Assembly (NCBI GenBank): GCA_030295235.1
Contig: AP026162.1
Location: 2,294,001-2,358,000 of the forward strand
DNA length: 64,000 nt
Reading direction: 5' to 3'
From: Fistulifera solaris
Taxonomy: Eukaryota > Bacillariophyta > Bacillariophyceae > Naviculales > Stauroneidaceae
A program made the position numbers and the translations under genes. The notes under the pieces are model-generated. The model was not told where the DNA came from, searched no databases, and saw only the letters and a program-made list of their open reading frames with translations. Position 1 is the stretch's first letter. Each line of letters begins with the position of its first letter. Positions 11,757 to 21,764 of the stretch are shown here, one piece after another.

Positions 11757-12380
11757 TTACATCTTTTTCTTGGATTGAATTTCTTCAGTGCCAGTCATAC
11801 CACTAAATAGTTGACCCAACATCTTGCTGGGGTCTTTCTGTAGCTCCATTTGTTTCTTCATCTGTTCTCTTTCTTCCGGATCTAAACCTTCCATCATTTT
11901 GGGCATCCAGAACATGAGAATCACACTCACGCCCATCATGAGAAACATGGGATTTTTCAAAAGCGAAAAAATCGAAAATCCGCGTCGCGGTTCAAAATAC
12001 TCATACTTGGCCATGGCTGTTAACACTAAGGGATATTTTGCAAACTGCTTCTTGGCTCCGGGGTACAGATATTCGAGACACTTGGGGTCCGCGCTTTCGT
12101 CTTCCAGTAATTGAATTTTGATTTGCGGGAAGTGATAGACCGAAGAGAATACATCGAGTTGATGGATACCCGGAGGAACATTGTACAGCGCAAACGAACC
12201 GTCGGCACGTGAGTAGGTCGCAATTTCACCGTGATTCAGTACAATGCGACTGGTGAGATTGAATGCGAGTCCGTCGGTGAAATGAAGTCTTCCTTCCAGC
12301 GTCTTGGCGGCTGCGACGGCCGATGAAAGGCATAAAATTAAAAGGATACGAATAAATGATACTTTCGATGATGATATCAT
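11757..12380 (-). CDS. EMC7: ER membrane protein complex subunit 7
   Basis: A 207-residue subunit of the EMC, which inserts transmembrane segments into the ER membrane. It has a signal peptide (RILLILCLSSAVAAA), a lumenal beta-sandwich-type domain (KTLEGRLHF, SRADGSFALYNVPPGIHQLDV) typical of the EMC7/NOMO-like fold, the family segment RRGFSIFSLLKNPMFLMMGV, one transmembrane helix (LMMGVSVILMFWMPKMM) and a charged cytosolic tail (LDPEEREQMKKQM). Length and order fit EMC7. Single exon. It is convergent with the NifU-type gene, with 132 bp between the stops. Confidence 0.93.
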   Translation of the reverse strand: MISSSKVSFIRILLILCLSSAVAAAKTLEGRLHFTDGLAFNLTSRIVLNHGEIATYSRADGSFALYNVPPGIHQLDVFSSVYHFPQIKIQLLEDESADPKCLEYLYPGAKKQFAKYPLVLTAMAKYEYFEPRRGFSIFSLLKNPMFLMMGVSVILMFWMPKMMEGLDPEEREQMKKQMELQKDPSKMLGQLFSGMTGTEEIQSKKKM

Positions 12381-12610
12381 GGTTCTATACGAATTGAAAA
12401 GGAATTATAACAAAAGCTTTTTTGTTTTTTCATTGCTCGTTTGCGTGCAAACTTTTTTCGGTCCCTGGCTCCTGCGACAGACAGACGATTTTGCTCGTGA
12501 CTCGGATGCAACAAACAAAATAAATACTCAGTAATAAAGAAACAAACACGCGCAAAACCAAGGTAGCAACTGTTTGAGTAAAGATGAATAGCATCTAAAA
12601 GAATTTAGAC

Positions 12611-13605
12611 ATGGAGAACTACAAAGTAATTAAAGCTTTGGGCCAGGGAACATGGGGTGTCGTTCACATGGCCACGCAAATCGGTACCGATCGGATCGTT
12701 GCCATCAAGAAGATCAAATCCGAACGACCCGAAGAGGGTATCAACTTTACGGCCGTGCGAGAGATCAAACTGTTGCGAGAATTCAAACACGAAAACATCA
12801 TTGAGTTAGTCGACTGCTTTACCACACCGGATTTGGGTGTCTGCCTTGTTTACGAGTGTGCGTTTACCGACCTTGAAAAAATTCTCTCCAACAAAGCCAT
12901 TTCTGTGTCTCTTTCGGATGTCAAGCAGCATATGAAATCCCTGTTGACCGCTATAGCAGCGTGTCATGATCGGTGGATATTGCACCGCGATTTAAAACCC
13001 GGTAAGTGATACTCCGTAGTAATTTATGGAGCTGGAATAATACAAATCTCTCATACCGATGATGGCTTCTTTCAGATAACATGTTGTTTCTTAAAGACGG
13101 AACCATGAAATTGGCAGATTTTGGTTTAGCACGCATGTATGGTACACCAAAACTTCGATTATCACCGCAAGCGATTACATTGTGGTACAAGCCACCGGAG
13201 CTTTTGCTGGGTGCGACGGAATATTCCTCGGCGGCAGATATGTGGAGCGTAGGATGTATCTTTGCCGAACTCTTACTCCGCCGTCCATTTTTACAAGGCA
13301 AACAAACGGATATATCACAACTGGATACTATATTTACTGTTTTTGGTACTCCAAATGAATCGAACTGGCCCGATTACGAAACACTACCACTTTGTACCCG
13401 AGGCCTGGAATGGGATGATACATCGCCGATCCCGTTTGATGAGATCTTCACGGCTGCACCAAAAGACGCCATTTCGTTGCTAAGATCCATTATGGTGTTG
13501 GATCCCAATATGCGTTTCACGGCGTCTCAGTGTTTAGATCATCCGTACTTTTCCAATGATCCACCACCGACACCTAAGGAGAAACTAATGCTGTCCGCGG
13601 GGTAA
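12611..13605 (+). CDS. CDK7: Cyclin-dependent kinase 7 (CDK-activating kinase catalytic subunit)
   Basis: Two exons, 12611-13001 and 13076-13605, joined over a 74-nt intron (GTAAGT...TTCAG, phase 1) to give 306 residues. The intron splits DLKP|DNML. The Gly loop is LGQGTWGVV and the lysine is VAIKKI. The cyclin-contact helix NFTAVREIKLL corresponds to the NRTALREIKLL type of CDK7. HRDLKPDN, DFGLAR and the T-loop Thr before LWYKPPELLLGA follow. The C-lobe (DMWSVGCIFAELLLRRPFLQ, FGTPNESNWPD) also fits CDK7. With cyclin H and MAT1 it phosphorylates CDK T-loops and the RNA polymerase II tail in TFIIH. The MAT1 gene lies about 6 kb downstream in the window. LWYKPPE instead of RWYRAPE is a departure from human CDK7. 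Confidence 0.88.
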
Positions 13606-13737
13606 AAACTCACCATTATCACACGTAGTATGCCTTAAACGGATTTAGAAAGACATTTCGCTGCTTTTTATAGTAGATGAGCTTGGTTGAAAGGAAAAGG
13701 GTCGTTGAACTCCTAGCAATCCGGAAAAATAAAAAAG

Positions 13738-13809
13738 CTCCGCGACGGGGAATCGAACCCCGGTCTCCCGCGTGACAGGCGGGGATACTAGCCACTATAC
13801 TATCGCGGA
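13738..13809 (-). tRNA. tRNA-Asp (anticodon GTC)
   Basis: A 72-nt cloverleaf on the - strand. The acceptor stem pairs TCCGCGA with TCGCGGA plus discriminator G. The D-arm region is TAGTATAGTGGCTAGTAT, the anticodon stem-loop is CCGCCTGTCACGCGG with GTC, and the T-arm is CGGGGTTCGATTCCCCG. CCA is not encoded, and no intron is present. It is followed on its 3' side by a short T-run (- strand), as expected for an RNA polymerase III terminator. Confidence 0.97.
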
Positions 13810-14216
13810 AACACTGCTTACATTAGAGTTTTTAAAGTTCACAGACTTGTCAAAATAAACACTCCATACGACGCACAGCCACCACTGAAAAAAACACCAA
13901 GCACCGCGCAACAAAAAATTTCCACAATCGCTCACATCTTTGCGAGGAGGTATGTTTATGACGCAAACCATGGCAACTCTCTGACTTTGACCCTGTTTTA
14001 GCCTATTTTCGTTGCCTAAATACGTAACGATGAACTCATGTTGCAACAGATCGAGGCAGTTTTGGCAGACGACGGAAATATGTTGCTCGTTCACATTTAG
14101 TAATGTGGTAGACGGTAAACAGTTTTTTCTCACCTTTTCCCTTTCTTTCAATCACAGAGATTATATTTCGTCTCGAACCATAGAAACTCGGAAGATTATC
14201 AGCAGTATCGATCAGC
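13810..14216. other. Upstream region of RPL10A
   Basis: Between the tRNA 5' end and the ribosomal protein gene. No supported gene. It must carry the RPL10A promoter and the upstream flank of the tRNA. Confidence 0.4.
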
Positions 14217-14906
14217 ATGTCTAAGCTCAACTCTCAGATTTTGGAACAAGCCGTCCAAGACATCCTCAAGTTCGCCAGCGGTGAGGATGTCCAGATCAAC
14301 GGTGTCGACAAGAAGGGCAAGAAGCGTAACTTCACCGAGTCGATTGAAGCCCAGATCACGCTCAAGAACTACGACCCCGTTCGTGACAAGCGTTTCTCTG
14401 GAACTTTCAAGCTCCCCACCGTTCCCCGCCCGAAACTCAAGGCCTGTGTTCTTGGTAACGCTGCCCACTGCGAACAGGCGGACCGTATCGGTGTTGATCA
14501 CATGAGCGTTGAGGACCTCAAGAAGCTCAACAAAAACAAAAAGTTGGTGAAGAAACTTTCCAAGCGTTACGATTTCTTCATCGCTTCCGATAACCTCATT
14601 AAGCAGATCCCTCGTCTTTTGGGTCCTGGTCTCACCAAAGCCGGTAAGTTCCCCACGCTTTTGGCTGGTGGTGAAGACATGCAGGAGAAGATTGATGAAA
14701 TCAAGGCTACCATCAAGTTCCAGATGAAGAAGGTCATGTGCCTTAACGTTGCCGTTGGAAATGTCGACATGGACCCCAAGGAGATCATCGTCAACACCCA
14801 GCTTGCTGCTAACTTCTTGGCCAGTTTGCTCAAGAAGCAGTGGCAGAACATTGGTCAGATCTACATCAAGACTACCATGGGTCCTTCTATTCAGATTTAC
14901 TTCTAA
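14217..14906 (+). CDS. RPL10A: 60S ribosomal protein L10a (uL1)
   Basis: A 229-residue single-exon protein of the large ribosomal subunit L1 stalk. It shows the family order [88 protein letters not shown] and a C-terminal GPSIQIYF. Slightly longer than animal L10a (about 217). The codon choice is strongly biased to C-ending codons (AAG, CTC, ACC, GTC), which fits very high expression and contrasts with its neighbours. Confidence 0.98.
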   Translation: MSKLNSQILEQAVQDILKFASGEDVQINGVDKKGKKRNFTESIEAQITLKNYDPVRDKRFSGTFKLPTVPRPKLKACVLGNAAHCEQADRIGVDHMSVEDLKKLNKNKKLVKKLSKRYDFFIASDNLIKQIPRLLGPGLTKAGKFPTLLAGGEDMQEKIDEIKATIKFQMKKVMCLNVAVGNVDMDPKEIIVNTQLAANFLASLLKKQWQNIGQIYIKTTMGPSIQIYF

Positions 14907-14980
14907 GTGAGAACCTATTAAACAGTAGTTGGAACTGGAAAATGTAGTGTCTTATGTCTGTGTCCGTTTAATATGATATC

Positions 14981-16422
14981 TCAAACGCTGGGCCATTCAT
15001 AGTCATCTTCGTACGCCGCGCCCGATTTGAAATCACAATGAATCTTCATTGCCTTGATGTAGAGTTCCTTCTCACGCAATCGATTGGCACTCCCTTCCGG
15101 AAAATCGCTCACGTAGTCGTAAACCTTGCAGCCATCGTAGTCCGCTAATACCTTTTCTCCTTCGTGTTGATGGCCTTTGTTGTGTTGGAGGGATGGGTCG
15201 ACGAATTTGTTGACATCCTCTTGTGTGATTTGCCGAGGAGGTGCCGGAACACCACATTTGTTGGTCAACTCGATCACAATATTCTTCACTTCTTCCAACG
15301 TGTCATTCAGAATGGCGTCGTTACTACTATACACACGGCAAAGGCCCTCGCTGTTCTGAATCGCCCGCATATTGTATATGATCCAAAGTCGGAGTCCGTG
15401 TTCCAGTGTAAAATTCTTTTCTCGCTTTTTCAGCGACATGGCGACTTCGAGCGGATTGCGGTACGTAAAGAGGATGGCGGGTACATTGTTCAGCAAAGGC
15501 AACCACGTTTTGAGCGTGATGCACATTCGCGGGTCTTTTTGCAGCCACGGCGCATTATTACTGTCATTTAAAAACGCCAAAGCAGTCTTGCCTTTCTTAA
15601 AAGTAATCTTGCCGCTTTCTTTTCAGCCAATGCCACATCGTCATGATAATTTAGGACGTTCGAAGACCACCACACTTTTTGGCTGTTCATGAATTCATCA
15701 TTTTGCAAAACAACATCCTGGACAAAAAGAAATAGAAATGGTAAGCGCCTCACTCTTTTCGATGTGGTTCTGAAAAACTGTGAGCTTACTCACGAGACGT
15801 TCAAAAATCCTTTCTCGTTGTCAAACGCCGACCCAATCAAGGGACCCCCCGTATGATAACCACTACCAGTAACCATTAACCCCGAAAGCATGCTAGTACC
15901 ACTACGATGCATTCCCAATACGATGACACCATTCACCCCGGCTGGAGGTTCTACGTTATGAAGAGCAAGCTCCTCCTTGGCCTTGAGGGAAGCCGGATCG
16001 CCCCCGATGACTCCACGGTTTTTTCGTAAATGATTGACTTCCGCCGATGCTTTCTCGATCAAAGAACTGTCAGAGAGTCCCAATTTCTGTCGTGACTCGG
16101 CAAACTGCTTCTTCATAACTTCGGCGACTCCTTCCGCCAATCCTTGCATCGGTTCTTGCGGAATGCGTTTCAATTGATTCAAAATGGGGTCCACGACGGG
16201 TTTCAGTGCTTCGCCTCGTTTCAATTCATTGGGGGTCTCTTCCGAGAGTAGCGGTGACAGTGAAATCAAAACAAGGATGTAAATTGCTAGGAAAATTCCC
16301 AAACACACTGTCACTTGGAAGCCGAACGTTAGATACGAAGAGAAGCGCTGGTCTTGGAGGGGTTTGCCTCGCCTTCGACGCGACCTTGGCTTGAGAGGAT
16401 TTATTTCTGCATCGGATGCCAT
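14981..16422 (-). CDS. Golgi-type sulfotransferase family protein (intron plus apparent one-base break)
   Basis: Probably a type II membrane sulfotransferase using PAPS. Exon 1 (16422-15799) encodes a basic cytosolic N-terminus, one membrane helix (VTVCLGIFLAIYILVLISL) and the P-loop-like PAPS site VIVLGMHRSGTSMLSGLM. An 81-nt intron (15798-15718) follows. Joining AAC|GTCTCG...CCAG|GAT keeps the frame (GFLN|DVVLQNDEF). The stronger donor GTGAGT five bases later would not. Exon 2 carries WWSSNVLNYHDDVALAE, then the sense moves to another frame (ESGKITFKKGKTALAFLND, APWLQKDPRMC, FTYRNPLEVAMSLKKRE) running to 14981. The switch is at the T4 run 15620-15623, where one more base restores continuity. 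The acceptor sugar or substrate is unknown. Confidence 0.78.
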
Positions 16423-16877
16423 TTTTCCACGCTTTAACGAAGCGATAATGGATTTAGTTCGCGCTTCTTTGCCTTAACAGAGTTTGACACAAGCTATTGT
16501 TGGGTACGCGACGTTTGCCTTGAATGACGATGTAAATGGCCATGGTCGCGTCGAGGATCGAGGACGAAAAAAGTCACAAAAGTCATCGGAGCTGTAGAGT
16601 CACACCAGCACTCACTATGTCTATTCATTCAAGTGTTCTAACCTTACCGGTGCGCTCGTTTCGAAAACCCTGAACGGCAATAATTTCACGTTTCGTGGTT
16701 AAGCAAAAACCATGTTGGCCCCTATCATTGTGTAACGATCGAGGATCGACAAAAATAGACTGTCGCGTATAAAGTAAGCAGGATGACCGTCCTCTACATT
16801 TACAGCGATAGACATTTGATTTGCTATGTCGTCAGCGATGAGCGAAGGAGACGACCGCGCTTTGTCACATTTTCCTT
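16423..16877. other. Intergenic region between divergent genes
   Basis: Between the sulfotransferase start and the open frame of the repeat protein. The real first exon of the repeat gene may lie here, because its frame has no usable ATG. Candidate ATGs at 16783, 16826 and 16838 are in other frames. No other gene seen. Confidence 0.4.
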
Positions 16878-19406
16878 TTGTTGCGATGCAATGGTTCGAC
16901 ACGAATAAGACGACACAACCCCATCAAGACAAGCAAATCAATCATTCAAGTGACCTCTAAATATGACACGGAGGGCGCAGCTTGTGATGTTGGTCAGTCT
17001 CCTTTTGCGCCCAGTAGGAGTGCACCGATTCTATTACAAGATAACAAATGGGTGTCGTCGTCGGTCTGGAATCTTCATCGCGATTTGGGCAATCGAGTCG
17101 AATCTTTTGAAACCGAGAATCTCATCTGTCAGGTGAGCGAAGGTGAACACGATGAAGCAGAGTTAATTTCCGTCGATTTCGATTTCTGGTATGCCATTGG
17201 TGTTGAGCATCCTTTGGCCACCATGGATCTCTTGAAACTGGAGCATCAACTCTTTCAAAGGATCGAAGACAATCTACTCTGGTGTTGGAGTGATGGAGAT
17301 AGTCTAGTCGAAGCGCGAAATCACAATACTTCGGGCCGAGTTCTGACACAAGCGGACATGGTAAAAAGACGATTTTCGAAAGAAGCCCGAAGCCTTGGCA
17401 TCGTTGCGTTCTCTGTTGGCGGCCTGGATGAACAAACAGAATGTAAGTACACGAATAAATGGCTTATCGTCTTTAAGTGCAGTGTTTTCTCATCTACGTT
17501 GAAACTTCTATTGAAGTGGAATGCCCCGAGAAAACGGCAAATCAGTTGAATGAGACGAAGTCAACACGCTGCATCGTTGTCAAAGGGCAGATGAGAATCA
17601 TAGCACATACAGGAAATGATGTTAGCTACGCCATTGCAAGTATCCGAGATGGACTTCAAACTGCTATGCAGGATTCGACTTTCCTTCAAAAAATCGGGAT
17701 GTATTTTATCCGTTTCCTTCAGTATCTAGGTGACTCGGAAGAGGAAGCCCTCTCACCGTTCTCCGAAACCAATGTCGTAGACTCGGACGGCGATGGCGTA
17801 GATGATACAGCAGATGCTTTCCCAAATGATCCAACAAAGACAACAGAATCGGATGGAGAGGGTGTAGGTTGCAAGTCTGATATAGTTCCGAACAAAGCCG
17901 CAGGAAAAACAGATTCGGACGGGGATACAGTTGTCGACGAAGAGGATGTATATCCAAATGATCCCACCGAGCACAAAGACCACGATGGTGATGGCGTTGG
18001 AAATAATGCCGATGCATTCCCATGCGATTCTCTTCAAACAATAGACACGGATGGTGATGGTGTAGGAGACGAAGTGGATGCTTTTCCCGACGACCCAAAT
18101 GGATTTTTTGGATTCCGACGGGGACGGCGTGAGCGACAATACCGATGCATTCCCCAATGACCCCACTGAGACGGCGGATACCGATGGTGATAGCGTAGGA
18201 GACAATTCCGATGCATTCCCAAATGATCCGAGCGAATTTGTGGATTCCGATGGCGATGGTGTGGGCGACAACTCCGATGCATTTCACAAGGATCCAACTG
18301 AAACGAAAGACTCGGATGGAGATGGTGTAGGTGACAATGCCGATGCGTTTCCAGATGATCCGAATGAATTTCTGGACTCAGATGGCGACGGTGTGGGTGA
18401 TAACGCAGATGCTTTCCCCCACGATATCAATGAAACAGTCGACTCAGATGGAGATAACATCGGGAACAACGCTGATAGCTTTCCTAATGATGCAGCCGAA
18501 ACTGCTGATACCGATGGAGACGGGGTTGGAGATAACGCAGATACATTTCCAGATGATTCTAAAGAAGTCGCAGATTCTGATGGAGACGGGGTTGGAGATA
18601 ACGCAGATACATTTCCAGATGATTCTAAAGAAGTCGCAGATTCTGATGGAGACGGCGTAGGAAACAACGCAGATGTATTTCCCAACGATCCAAATGAGTG
18701 GCAAGACACTGATAGCGACAGAGTGGGGGATAACGGCGACGCCTTTCCATACGACGGATCCAAGACCCAAGATAGCCGGGATGGGACAGACCCGACTGAA
18801 ATAGTCAACGAAGAGAAAGACGACGACAGTTCTGTTCCTCTCATGCTAGCATTGGGGCTTCCACTTATAGCGGTGCTTTTTCTCGCTAGTCTCTTTGCCG
18901 AAAAGAAAAAGCAAGGAACCGCAGCGAACAATGCGCGTGGTCACTTTGTCTTTAAGGGAACAGGAGATCCGCCCAAAAGCTACCACGAAGGACTCTATCA
19001 TCACCTACGAAACGGAACGCGATATCTTTCAACACGATGCGAACAATGTCTTGAGACCAGAAAGAACAGCTTTTATGTGGATGATAACCTGGGGACGATT
19101 CGCGAGGACGAAGTGTACGACGACAATGTTTACGGTATGGAAAGTATTCCGAGTTCCGATAGTTCATCAGACCCACAAACCGGTCTTGCAGCCAAGTTCA
19201 AGGGTATGGATGTTCATAAGTGCAACAGTGCTTTATGCCAAAGATGCAATCCGTCGAAAAAGCAAAGAATTCTTTTTTTACCTACAGGTATGCGGCATCA
19301 GAGCAGCAGCGATCCCCAAGATACGAATCAAAGTGGCGAAATACCATTTTCGAGCGACGATTATCCCGCAAAAATGGATTATTTTAGTGAGCGATCCGAA
19401 GTATAG
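16842..19406 (+). CDS. Single-pass membrane protein with 15 thrombospondin type-3-like Ca2+-binding repeats (frame broken, N-terminus unresolved)
   Basis: The locus opens at 16842 after an in-frame stop, without a clear ATG. The N-terminal region (SPFAPSRSAPILLQDNKW, SVDFDFWYAIGVEHPLAT) resembles uncharacterised diatom proteins. A 74-nt intron (17443-17516) is likely, and a 35-nt one ending at 17477 is the alternative. From 17780, fifteen units of about 22 residues follow the pattern D-[ST]-DGDGVGDNADAFP-[ND]DP. This is the Asp-rich calcium-binding pattern of thrombospondin type-3 repeats. A membrane helix (VPLMLALGLPLIAVLFLASLF) and a cytosolic tail with KCNSALCQRCNP come next. The T6 run at 18104-18109 breaks the frame inside repeat 5/6, and five Ts would keep the repeats in register. 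Cell-surface adhesion or calcium binding is inference. Confidence 0.7.
17780..18771 (+). repeat. Array of 15 coding repeats of about 66 nt
   Basis: Tandem units encode D-x-DGDGVGDNADAFPNDP-type sequences. Most are diverged. Two neighbouring units, 18531-18596 and 18597-18662, are almost identical over 66 nt, which points to a recent duplication. Unit 2 is degenerate. Confidence 0.85.
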
Positions 19407-19546
19407 TGTTTCATCCTTCCATCCTCACTCGAAGCTCTCTGTAAAGTATTAGAACACATGAATATGTATGCTGATATGCTGCTCTTTATAGACAACTTTT
19501 GATTTGATGAACGCTTTCATCAAGTCTTTGATTGTCCTCGATATGC

Positions 19547-20500
19547 TCATTGTTGCATTTTTGTAAACAAGGACGACAAGGTTTCGTTCCAGTTACGCTC
19601 ATGTGATGCTATACTACCCGTAGGGATGCCACCGCCGGCTGCTTGACGCTTTCGATACAACTCTCGATCCATTTTATCTTTCTTCCAGCCATTGGCTGGC
19701 TCTCTGACCCTTGGAGATACCATGACAGTGGCGCTGGCCTTTCCTCGACTTTGTCTTTTCAGTTCATTGCGATAGCCTTGCATCTGTGCGGCCCTTAGTT
19801 CCGCGGACACTTCTTCACGCTCTCCCAGCAGTACTTCAGTCGACTCTTGTTTCCACTTTCGCTTGGCCTGTGCCATGTATTTCTCGTCTTCCTGTGCCAG
19901 TAAACGCATTTGTTCGGCTTCTCGTTGTTCCGCGGCAATGCGATCTTGAATACTGCGCTCTTCATCGGCGCGCTGGGATTGTCGAATGACAATAGCCGAT
20001 TTGTTGGCCTGCTCGTAATCTTTAATCTTATTTTTACATTCCTCGGCATTGGGCTCTTCATTGACAATCGAGAAAATCATATCTTCCACCATTTCGAGAT
20101 AATTGTTGTATTCCAAAAGTGTCTCAAAATCGGCTTGCGTCTTGTTGTAAACTTTCAGAACACGTCGACGCCAACTCGTATCCTTTTCACATTGCACATC
20201 ATCCAGAGTTCGTTGTGTCAGTGTGACTCGCTTGACCATGGTCGAACAGACCGGACAGGGAAATTCTCGTCGCCGCGCAAATTCTCGATCGACGCAACTT
20301 TGGCAACTGCAAAACGTGTATAATATCAGATCTGGCCAACATTCTACTACTACAAAAACCTCCAATACTTACAACTGATGACCGCATTTGACTGTCGCAT
20401 TCGTCATGAGAGACGCTTGTGACGTTAAATTGGAGGAATCACCTTCCGCGGTGCCGCAGATGGCGCATCGGAACAGATCCTCTTCATTGTTTTCGTCCAT
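19547..20500 (-). CDS. MNAT1: CDK-activating kinase assembly factor MAT1
   Basis: The third subunit of the CDK7-cyclin H complex, which anchors it to TFIIH. Exon 1 (20500-20373) and exon 2 (20306-19547) join over a 66-nt intron (GTAAGT...TGCAG) to give 295 residues. The N-terminal RING reads FRCAICG, KCGHQF|CQSC and PCPVC. It is followed by the MAT1 signature WRRRVLKVYNKTQADFETL, EYNNYLEMVEDMIFSIVN and a long coiled-coil rich in Glu/Arg/Gln. The C-terminal third is basic. RING, signature helix and coiled-coil all match MAT1 in order. Its partner CDK7 is at 12611-13605. Confidence 0.92.
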
Positions 20501-20936
20501 TGTTGATGATTCGACATGTTTGACAACCATTCTCCTCTTCTTCTGTTATCTATTCTGTAATCGACTGAATCGAAGAGGTTGGTATTGTTATTTTGTTGTC
20601 AATGCTTGCTGTTCTTTCGAAAAGTGTGACGATGATATGATGCTGCGTTTATTATGTCGCGACGAAACGACGCGACGCGATGGGGAAGATAATCTGCGGA
20701 AGAACTATGGGTTTTACTGTGACAGACGGGTATTCAAATGCTGTAAACCAACATTATAAATCACTGTAAAAATATATTATAGTACTTAGATGTAGTCGAA
20801 CACGTTTTTTGTGGACGAGATCTCGACAGCAACGAAAAATAATGCGAAAACGAAAGGCATTCGCTGGTTTTTGCAACATCAGAAAATAGACAAAGGAGAG
20901 TGGTTACAACGCAAAAACATCATATTGTATTCACCG
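20501..20936. other. Divergent promoter region
   Basis: Between MAT1 (-) and the coiled-coil gene (+). Open frames here are antisense extensions of MAT1 exon 1. The downstream frame is open from 20811 but has no ATG before 20937. Confidence 0.4.
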
Positions 20937-21638
20937 ATGGAGTCAAAAGAGCCCCCGAAAGCGAAGAAAAGGGCTACACTCATCCAGATCTCTGCAAGAC
21001 AAGCAGAAGAAGGGAACCGCAAAGCCCCCTCTGTTTCGACAAAGGATGATCCGCGGAAGTCATCGACCAAGTCCCCAGCAAATTCTGCAATCTACAGTGA
21101 TAGCGAACCTGATGATCGTCACAAGTTGGCGTTAACGTCCGCTGCACAAAAGGTAGCTCATCGGGAATCTCGATCTCTCCTGCCGGGCGAATCGCTGCGC
21201 CATCTTCCTCTCACCAGGAAACGAAAGAAACGAAGACAGGTGGGTGTCCCGACGGAGGCCATCGCGGTAGCACATATTCTACACGATGAAGTACGCGATT
21301 ATTTGGCGTCCCAATCGTTAGATCGTGAAGAGCGTGTCATGCTCATTCAATGGTACCAGGCCGTCCGCGATCAGTTGACAGAGCAGAATGAGTTGTTGGT
21401 GGAGAACTGTCGGCTGACCACGAATCGTCGTGATCTCGACAAGCAAGTGATCAAGCAACGGCAAGAACTTATCACCTTACAATCCAATATTCGTAGCGTG
21501 GAGAATGAAATAAAGGAGCTTGAAAGTCGAGTGGCCGTGAATCAGCATGAGAGTCGTGCGCAACGGGATGCGACTCGATTTTTGGAAGGGTTGGGACAAT
21601 TGGCTGCTACATCTCGCTCCCTTCACAATCACGAATAA
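20937..21638 (+). CDS. Coiled-coil protein, unknown function
   Basis: A 233-residue protein read from the first in-frame ATG. The first 100 residues are basic and Ser/Lys-rich with nuclear-type patches (KAKKRATL, RKRKKRRQVG). From about residue 107 a long helix begins (AIAVAHILHDEVRDYLASQS, EERVMLIQWYQAVRDQLTEQ), with heptad-like leucines continuing through LDKQVIKQRQELITLQSNI to near the end. The disordered basic N-terminus and C-terminal coiled-coil resemble kinetochore or chromatin-scaffold proteins in layout only, and I do not recognise an orthologue. Confidence 0.7.
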   Translation: MESKEPPKAKKRATLIQISARQAEEGNRKAPSVSTKDDPRKSSTKSPANSAIYSDSEPDDRHKLALTSAAQKVAHRESRSLLPGESLRHLPLTRKRKKRRQVGVPTEAIAVAHILHDEVRDYLASQSLDREERVMLIQWYQAVRDQLTEQNELLVENCRLTTNRRDLDKQVIKQRQELITLQSNIRSVENEIKELESRVAVNQHESRAQRDATRFLEGLGQLAATSRSLHNHE

Positions 21639-21764
21639 AGACTTGTTTATGATTTGAATGCACAGGTATTGAAAAGCTAGAAAAAGACAATGTAATGCAC
21701 ATTTATTGAGATAAAACGATTTTGATGTACCATTCAGTGTGAAAGATCCATAGTCGATTGTTTG

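Noticed and set aside
16699-16902. 67-codon open frame on the - strand
   Set aside because: No domain. It overlaps the likely 5' region of the + strand repeat gene.
17443-17477. 35-nt intron in the repeat-protein gene
   Set aside because: It would keep the frame, but is well below the 58-272 nt seen for the well-supported introns in the window. An acceptor at 17516 gives a 74-nt intron in the same frame.
17780-18771. CRISPR-like spaced repeats
   Set aside because: The periodicity is 66 nt and in frame with coding sequence, with diverged rather than identical repeats. It is a protein repeat array.
17706-18931. Long - strand open frames with Ser/Pro or Ile/Val repeats
   Set aside because: They are antisense readings of the thrombospondin-type repeat array. 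Their periodicity follows from the + strand repeats.
20388-20759. 123-codon open frame on the + strand
   Set aside because: It is antisense to MAT1 exon 1, whose RING cysteines and splice sites are clear.
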